DNA of 64,000 nt. Origin: Corinectria fuckeliana. Its lineage: Eukaryota > Ascomycota > Sordariomycetes > Hypocreales > Nectriaceae. Positions 58,229-64,000 of the stretch are shown piece after piece (positions within the stretch are counted from its first letter, which is position 1; each line of letters starts with the position of its first letter). The notes beneath the pieces are model-generated. The model was given only the letters and a program-made list of their open reading frames with translations, was not told where the DNA came from and made no database searches. The stretch is taken from assembly GCA_019137255.1 (NCBI GenBank), contig WPDH01000217.1:1-64000 (forward strand). Reading direction: 5' to 3'. Made by a program: the position numbers and the translations under genes.

Positions 58229-58254
58229 GGGGGGGGGGGGGGGGGGGGGGGGNN
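58229..58254 (+). repeat. G24 homopolymer ending in an assembly gap
   Basis: Twenty-four G in a row followed by NN at 58253-58254. The length is unreliable. The complementary strand could form a C-rich i-motif and this strand a G-quadruplex. Confidence 0.85.
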
Positions 58255-58577
58255 GTCGAGGAAAGATTCAACGAGGGTGTCGAGGGCGGTGGTGCGCGCG
58301 TACTCAAGATTACCCGATGGAGGGTGAAGGGGAGAGAGCTATGGGCAACAGCAAGACAATCCTTGGGTGCAGCCAGTAAATGCACTGTTGTTTCAATGCT
58401 ATCGCTTCTATGTCGTCACAAGGACCAACTTAGTCTCCTCCGTCGAGGAGGCGTAATCGAGTTCTCCATCTCTTTAGAAAGCGCAAGAAGCCAAGCGCCT
58501 CACTCGCTTAAGGCGAAAACAAAAGAGCAGGCTCTCCGGTCGTGGCGGTGAGCGAATGCTGAAGTCCAGACGGGAAG

Positions 58578-60310
58578 CTACTTTCTGTAATAGATCTACG
58601 CATGACACGTCAGTATTCTCAATCGAGCTGCTCCTTTTTTTTAGTGACATACCTTCTTGAACTGGAAATGCAGCTGCAAGATCCCCTGCGAGTTATGCAA
58701 AGTTAGTTGGTGTAAGAGAAAAGAGACAAATAGCGGGTAGGTGCTCACAGCCGCCGGAGCGGTCAACATCAACGAGGCTGGCTAAATGGCATTGCCGATC
58801 CAGACATGCTTAGCGCAACTGCCGTGATGCGGGTGCTCGGCGTAATCGCCACACGAAAAGAGACAGGGAATAGTGAGATCGATCTGTCTAGACGTACCTT
58901 GTCGAAAGAGCTCTTGAATCCTCGATCCTTCTTAGCGCTATAGTCCCACTCTCGATCGACGATTCGAAACGCAATGTCCTCGTATGGCGGGCCCGCAATG
59001 AACCGAATAAGGCACGTATCTTCCTCCCCGGCAGCAGCAAATGATTCTCCCCGTCTTCGCCCATGCTCTCGAATAATCTTAAATGTGGGTGCTTTCGTCT
59101 TGTCAATAAGCTCGGGATAAAAGATGTTGAACTTGTATCCCTGGACAACCTTCGGTGGGGGGTTGTCGTGGTCGTAGTGCGTCTGGTTATACTTGTTCCA
59201 GTCGTATCCCATCTGCACGCGGTTGAAGTACCGGGGCTTTCGAGGCCTGTACTTGTCTGACCACTGTGATGTCGTTGTGCTGACGACAGCTTCCTCGCTA
59301 GTAAAAATCTCCTCGTTCTCGTCCACGCCTCGGGCAACTTCACGGTCGTACAAGGCCTTGGTAGCCTGGGAGAAGTCCTCGTCGTCTGTTTGGGAGAAGC
59401 GCTGAGTTCCAGGGGGGGCTGCGGTGGTCTTGTGGCTGGAAGATGGAACAACAGCTTGTCTCGATGCCTCACCTTGCAATCTTGAAGAAGCAGGCGCAAG
59501 TGAGGATGACGAGACCGCCACAGTGGGCAGCCCTTGACCCAGTGCTTCTGCCTTTGCGGGGTTGCTCTCCTTCAGTAGGTTAATCCGGCTCTCTTTGATT
59601 GCCTCGTAAACCTGGCTCAACTTGGCTCGAGCTTTCCAAACCAACAGACTCCGCAGCAGCTGCTCCCAGTAATCTGTGTCGATGTCCTCATTTGACTGGA
59701 GTTTTGCCTTAATCTGCTTCTCCAGCCCCTCCAGCTGGTCGTGCGTCTTCGGAGCCAGAATTTTGTCAATGTCGTCTGCAACACTGCTGACCACCCTCTC
59801 TTCACGCCCCTGGGGATTGAGTTTCGATTTCCGGTCCGCACAGAGCGTTTCGAGTGCCTTCCAGTATTCCCTGTTCCTTGCATTCGTTTCCAAGACGTGA
59901 TAGGACGCAATTTCGGGGTCGAGCTCTGCGATCTGGGCTGCGTCGAGGGACTTGATAACGTCGGTGGGCGCAGGAACGTCCACGTCTATGTCGGCGTCCT
60001 CGTTGTCAAACACGTCGCGGTCGGTGTCGATGTATCTTAGGTTGAACGCCAGGTAGTCGATCGGCTTCGCACGGCCTTCTCGGACCCGGATATCAGCCTT
60101 CTTCTTCGACTGCTTCAGAACGAACTTGTCCTCGTCGGCGACGAACTGGCGCGACTGCTCATCTTCGGACAAGAATCTAGCAGAGTTCTTGGGTGCAGGT
60201 GCTCGAGTAGACTTGGTGACTCGAGTGGCTGGATCGTGCCTAGGAGAGGCAACGTCCCGTCGGGCAGGAGAACGTCCTCCTGATATCAGAGCTCGACGTC
60301 CGGGGTCCAT
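58578..60310 (-). CDS. Cactin (spliceosome-associated factor)
   Basis: Three minus-strand exons, 60310-58898, 58685-58653 and 58595-58578, give 487 residues. An in-frame ATG at 60385 would add 25. Cactin is a nuclear protein that associates with the spliceosome and supports correct splicing. The conserved C-terminal cactin domain is plain: RPRKPRYFNRVQMGYDWNKY, then HYDHDNPPPKVVQGYKFNIF, YPELIDKTKAPTF, FIAGPPYEDIAFRIVDREWD and the invariant end LQLHFQFKKIYYRK. The last two coding exons are only 11 and 6 codons long, and they are needed to complete the invariant end; without splicing the frame runs into unrelated residues. Introns are 212 and 57 bases, the last with a CTGAC branch site. The middle region (residues 90-220) matches the conserved cactin mid-domain. 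Confidence 0.92.
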
Positions 60311-60555
60311 GATTTCTAAAGATTGTTCGTGAAGGAGCGATGTTGATAGTAAGGTCGAGGTCGAGATGTTGGAAAGCGTGAACATCTGAAGCTTATCGAA
60401 AAAGTGGAGTTAGAAAATCGTTATCCGGCCAAAGCGCCAAGACACACGTGACACCAGAGTAAAGACGACTTCAGAGTTCGCCAGAGTGTGCGAAAAGCTC
60501 ATGAAACGATGCCAAAAAATGCAAAAGAACGTTGGATGGCATCGTGGGACCTATT

Positions 60556-60651
60556 TGCTCCCGGCAGGGCTTGAACCTGCGACCTTCGCATCACCAAGAC
60601 TAACAAGTTGTAGTATTAGTACGAAGCTCTAACCAACTGAGCTACGGAAGC
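60556..60651 (-). tRNA. tRNA-Ile (anticodon AAU) with 22-base intron
   Basis: On the minus strand the acceptor stem GCTTCCG pairs with CGGGAGC, with A as discriminator. The D arm is GCTCAGTTGGTTAGAGC. The anticodon stem TCGTA/TGCGA encloses loop CTAATAA with anticodon AAT, interrupted after position 37 by an intron at 60592-60613. The T arm is GCAGGTTCAAGCCCTGC. It lies in the promoter region of cactin, on the same strand and upstream of it. Confidence 0.92.
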
Positions 60652-62212
60652 CGTCCAATTGAGCTCAAGTGAGCTTGATGATTATGTAAGCAAGTACTCA
60701 TATTAAGATGTCAGTTGGATACACAAGGCAGCGACCTTAGTATTCTCGTCTTACAGAGCAGTTAGCAGAACCGGGGTTCCAAGCGAGCTTGGAAGACGAT
60801 AAACGATAGCGAGAAATAGGTGTTTGTGGCGCCGTAAGCTTTGAGCTATAGATATATCTATATCTACCAACCCAAGCAGTGAAGCGCCGTTGAACCTTTA
60901 AACTTAAATTCAACAAACTTTAGATTAAAGTGAATTTCCAAATCCAATACTAAGATCATTCTTCGTTTATGAATAATTATCGCTGTGTGCCAGTGAACAG
61001 TAGTGCACAGCAGATGGCCGCGTTTAGCAAACTTTCTTTAAAGTAGCCTCGTTATATGGAGCGACCTAGCGAAGACACCTGAACCTCCCAAAAGAACAGG
61101 AGGCAAAATCTTGATCTCAATGTGATGACAACAGCCTAGAAGAAAGAATCTTGATGAAACCTTCGAAATGAGGTTACAGAACGGCAAGATGCCGTTGATA
61201 TTCGTGCTCTTATCACCTCACTGCTTTGCATCATTTTGCGCCGCTCGCTACCCTGGGGCTTCGATATCACACCCGCCCACCAAGCTAAACTCGCAAAACC
61301 TACCTCGCATGCCGCCATCTACCGCCTCCGGACCACTTGGCCCTTAAGCGACCGTCCAGCGCCAAGAGATATTTTGAGATGCTGCTCTGAAAGCAGGTAT
61401 CGTGCGGCCATTTGAGCAAGTTTACATCGTTCTCAACTTCTCGCGCGGCTGAGTTTGGGTTGGAATAGGTCCACCCTGCCCCCGCAAGCCTGGGTCTTGG
61501 TCTTGGCTTCGGTGGTAGAGGCGGGTGTAAACCATTGGAGAGAGATCAGGCCTTTAGATTTTGGACCAAGGAGAGCAAAATTGGAGAACTAGGCGTGTAG
61601 TTCAAGGAATGGATCGAAGCAAGTCTTTGGTGAGTATTCTATATAGGCCTTTGCAAATTCCTGAGCGGATCAGCTTCGGAAACAACTATGGTCCCGTTTG
61701 CGTCATCGTCAGCCCGGCCACCTGCTCGCTCAACTTTGACACCCGTCCCGATATTCCGGCCAAGGCCCCCCAGACGGCGGTGCCATGCTGTGTCACAGGC
61801 ATCAGCCAGAGCCGAGCATGAAGCATCCGGTCCAGCTGCAAAGCTCACGAGCTAATTCACCCACGCTAGCAGTTTCCGAGAACCGAGCTAAGTTAAGCTT
61901 AGGCAGTCAAGCATATTCACATCGCCCCTGGGACAAACGCCTGCGAACCGTTGTTGCGTGACTGGGTAGGCAGGCAGGTAGGTAAGTAAGGGTAGGGTAG
62001 GGTAGGTAGGTAGGTAGGTAGGTAGGTAGGTATAAAGACGGCCAATAGTTGCTCTACCATAAGAGCTCTTTTCCTGCAGCTGCCTCGCCACCTTCTTCTC
62101 GCATCTCACCTCTCTCACAACCAGACCGTCAACACACCGCGTTTCTCCTCCTTCACTTATCGTCTTCACTCTCTATCACGGCAAGATAGTTGGCACTAAG
62201 ACTCTTCTCGCC
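60652..62212. other. 1.5-kb spacer with GGTA repeats
   Basis: The left part (60660-61080) is AT-rich with a TATATC palindrome near 60850, and no coding signal is seen. Plain sequence follows. A TAGG-type microsatellite ends just before the BIM1-like pseudogene. Confidence 0.45.
61991..62030 (+). repeat. (GGTA)n microsatellite
   Basis: Seven or more tandem units preceded by a GGTAG pentamer run. It is about 180 bases upstream of the BIM1-like pseudogene, a location comparable to the microsatellite upstream of the Zn2Cys6 gene. Confidence 0.9.
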
Positions 62213-62900
62213 ATGACTGCGACTAAGGCCATGACTGCCCACTTCAGGCTCGTCTTTCCCCGAGTGACGAGCCGACACTCTCTAAAGAGGGCGAGGCCAC
62301 CTACAGCCAGTGGACTTACCCCTATACGTCGTCTTCTACTCTCGCTGACGTTGACCTCTCCTAGGCGCTGGTGCCAACTATGGCGAGGGAAACATCACCG
62401 ACTGGCCTCTCGACGGCGGCGCCATCAAGCTTGATCTGCACCACCTGTACAGCTACGTCTTCATCAACCTTGGCCTGGGCGAGAACTCAACCAACTTCGA
62501 CGTCTCCTTGACGCCCCAATTCTGGAACGCCACCAGCCCCGGCGTCCTGCACGTCGACAAGCTGGAGCTCCCAATCGAGGTTGAACAGGGCGACCTGGCG
62601 AGTCTGCAGGTCGTCGCTGTCAGTGATAGCGGTGGCGCTCTATACAATTGTGCTGACATCCGCTTCACCAAGAACGCCAAGAGCCCCAGCAACCGCACTT
62701 CAGAGGTCGAGTACATCATCGTCAAGGACCAGGCTATTGTGGACGAGGAGGACATAAAGAGTGAAAGTTCTAACTCCTTAGACTCGTTGGGTAATGACAG
62801 CGATAGCAAAGACAGCGCTGCGGGTGCGCTCAACGTGAACAAGGCTATCTTGGCTTCTGTTATGGGACTCGCCGCACTGTTCATGGGTATTGGTCTGTAA
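62213..62900 (+). pseudogene. X325/BIM1-like copper-protein pseudogene
   Basis: The C-terminal part is intact from about 62365: GEGNITDWPLDGGAIKLDLH, YSYVFINLGLGENSTNFDVS, LYNCADIRFTKNAK and a final hydrophobic helix (ILASVMGLAALFMGIGL), the plan of GPI-anchored X325/BIM1-like proteins related to LPMOs. The N-terminal part is spread over three frames. HFRLVFP (the His brace start) is in one, then E-stop-RADTL in a second, then SKEGEATYSQWTYP in a third. After that a short intron has lost its donor: the sequence at 62324 is ATACGT where GTACGT would be expected, while the branch CTGAC and the CCTAG acceptor (62364) remain. Joined across that, the family's Cys motif YPCAGANYG would be restored. 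No hydrophobic signal peptide precedes His. It is therefore judged broken, unless the frameshifts are sequence errors. Confidence 0.72.
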
Positions 62901-63309
62901 TTGCGGCTGCAGAGCCGAGGAACATAGATGCAATGTAAATAGATGAGGTGTAAATCACTCTCATAAGCTCATAAATAAACAATGAAGGCGTTCTATGCTC
63001 TAGAAACACACAACGGATAACAATGCTCCCGTTGCTTTGAGCCTGATGCAAAATGTGCTCCGTGTCAGACCGGGTCTGTAATCATCTATGTCGTATGTTT
63101 CAATCTGGAAAGCGTCAGTCGCTACTTGGCATCCTTTTTGATCAAGCTCACCCTGTCAACTTGCCGACATGGCTAATGGCTGGCTCTGCGGCAAAAAATA
63201 CATGAAATCTCGTCTCAGCTCCTTGAAAACAAAGCGAACGTGACGCCTGGAAATTTCAAATGCAAGGAATAAATCCCGTGTGTAAATATTCGATTCAGCC
63301 AGTATGGCT
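62901..63309. other. Spacer between pseudogene and kinase
   Basis: About 400 bases with AT-rich 3' UTR-like sequence. Nothing recognised. Confidence 0.5.
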
Positions 63310-64000
63310 TCAACCCCCACCCGAGGTCTGGTCGACAGCTAGCTCCTGGAGCACTCTCGCCATGGAGACGCGCTGCTGTGGATTTGGTGTCAACATCTCC
63401 TTGACCAGTCGCTCAAGTCGATCCTTGTTATCGAGCCTCTCTCGCGCCTCAAAAATCTCTGTCAACCAGTCACGCATCTGATTGATGGCTGGCTGTCCGT
63501 TGCCATACTGCTTGTGTGGTGCTGTTGGGTTGTTGACGCCGGCGATTTGCCAGTACAGCGGCCGGGGATGATGTCGACGGGCGCGGCAGTCGGGGAAAGG
63601 AATCTTGCGAAGGACATAGAGCATGGTGATACCCACGGCCCAGACGTCTGACGCAGGACCACGGAGCTTGCGTCCGATGAACTCTGGGGGCACGTAATAC
63701 GGTGTTCCGCCGCTCATTGGTGAGTTACTGGCGAGTGTTGAGAGTCCAAAGTCGCAGAGAACGGCGCCGCGATCTGGAGAGTACAGAATGTTGGCGGGCT
63801 TGATGTCATTGTGAACCAACTTACGGCCGTGGATGTAGTTCAGTGCGCTGGCAATGTCTCTGAGGATTCTCACAGCATCGTTTCGATCGCCTTGGAACTC
63901 GTCATTTGCCTTGTTCCTCCACCGAGGGGCGGCGGTAAGGTCCTTTGCATCCACGTGCTCCATGTACAGGGAGAGAAAACGCGCGTCGCCGCCGTAGTAT
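63310..64000 (-). CDS. Protein kinase, 3' part only
   Basis: The frame is open to the window edge, so the N-terminus is missing; a Met at 63963 is internal. What is present is the C-terminal half of a Ser/Thr kinase domain. The catalytic loop is LVHNDIKPANIL, where HRD is replaced by HND. The Mg loop is CDFGLSTLA and the activation-segment end is PPEF in place of APE. It is followed by SDVWAVGITMLYVL (subdomain IX) and a final helix ending RVLQELAVDQTSGGG. Asp, Lys and Asn of the catalytic loop remain, so it may well be active. The type resembles the fungal kinases found near HET and NACHT genes, but this is only a loose resemblance. Confidence 0.88.
   Translation of the reverse strand, partial: YYGGDARFLSLYMEHVDAKDLTAAPRWRNKANDEFQGDRNDAVRILRDIASALNYIHGRKLVHNDIKPANILYSPDRGAVLCDFGLSTLASNSPMSGGTPYYVPPEFIGRKLRGPASDVWAVGITMLYVLRKIPFPDCRARRHHPRPLYWQIAGVNNPTAPHKQYGNGQPAINQMRDWLTEIFEARERLDNKDRLERLVKEMLTPNPQQRVSMARVLQELAVDQTSGGG

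Larger units (their letters stand above)
56312..58577. other. Upstream region of the forkhead gene
   Basis: About 2.3 kb between the forkhead start and the end of cactin, both on the minus strand. No coding signal is seen despite several long open frames. The region includes a short GTCC-type tandem repeat and a G-run with a gap. A long promoter and 5' UTR for a developmental regulator is the simplest reading. Confidence 0.5.

Noticed and set aside
61991..62030. Possible telomere-like repeat
   Set aside because: The unit is GGTA/TAGG, not TTAGGG, and it lies internally; it is an ordinary microsatellite.

Overview
The window is nuclear DNA from a filamentous ascomycete (Pezizomycotina; the protein sequences look Sordariomycete-like, but this is inferred without a database). 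The evidence is short introns of about 50 bases with GT..AG ends and CTAAC/CTGAC branch sites, a Zn2Cys6 transcription factor, a proteinase-K-type subtilisin, an intracellular GH2 beta-mannosidase, a fungal-type malic enzyme, intron-bearing tRNAs, and transposon remnants with TGG-to-TAG changes as produced by repeat-induced point mutation (RIP). Two 2-base N runs sit next to C or G homopolymers, so this is a draft assembly.

Layout. 0-11 kb: a Rab4-type GTPase with an unusual switch II and a long internal insertion, a beta-mannosidase, about 4 kb with no gene I recognise, and a secreted subtilisin. 11-17 kb: a decay zone with a broken MFS sugar transporter, then an AT-rich, RIP-like island holding a piggyBac transposase relic (minus strand) and a PIF/Harbinger-like fragment (plus strand). 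17.9-29.7 kb: housekeeping genes (NAD-malic enzyme, MTC1-like protein, a 1405-residue low-complexity nuclear protein, ribosomal protein L23/uL14). 30-36 kb: tRNA-Lys(CUU), a NUDT19-like Nudix protein and a 968-residue Zn2Cys6 regulator whose second intron is of the GC-AG type. 36-39 kb is empty apart from a probable two-exon gene for a 43-residue acidic peptide. 39.8-48.9 kb: three DNA-repair genes close together (SLX4, CPD photolyase, XLF/Nej1) interleaved with ribosomal protein S21. 49-58.5 kb: a sparse, microsatellite-rich stretch around one forkhead factor. 58.6-64 kb: the splicing factor cactin with tiny 3' exons, tRNA-Ile(AAU), a wrecked X325/BIM1-like copper-protein gene, and the 3' part of a protein kinase that runs off the window.

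How the genes relate. Most are independent single-copy genes, as is normal for such fungi. The grouping of SLX4, photolyase and XLF within 9 kb, with MTC1 (telomere capping) further left, is a thematic coincidence worth a synteny check rather than a demonstrated cluster. No secondary-metabolite cluster, CRISPR or prokaryote-type system is present. Splice sites were placed by hand from consensus signals, reading frame and family conservation.
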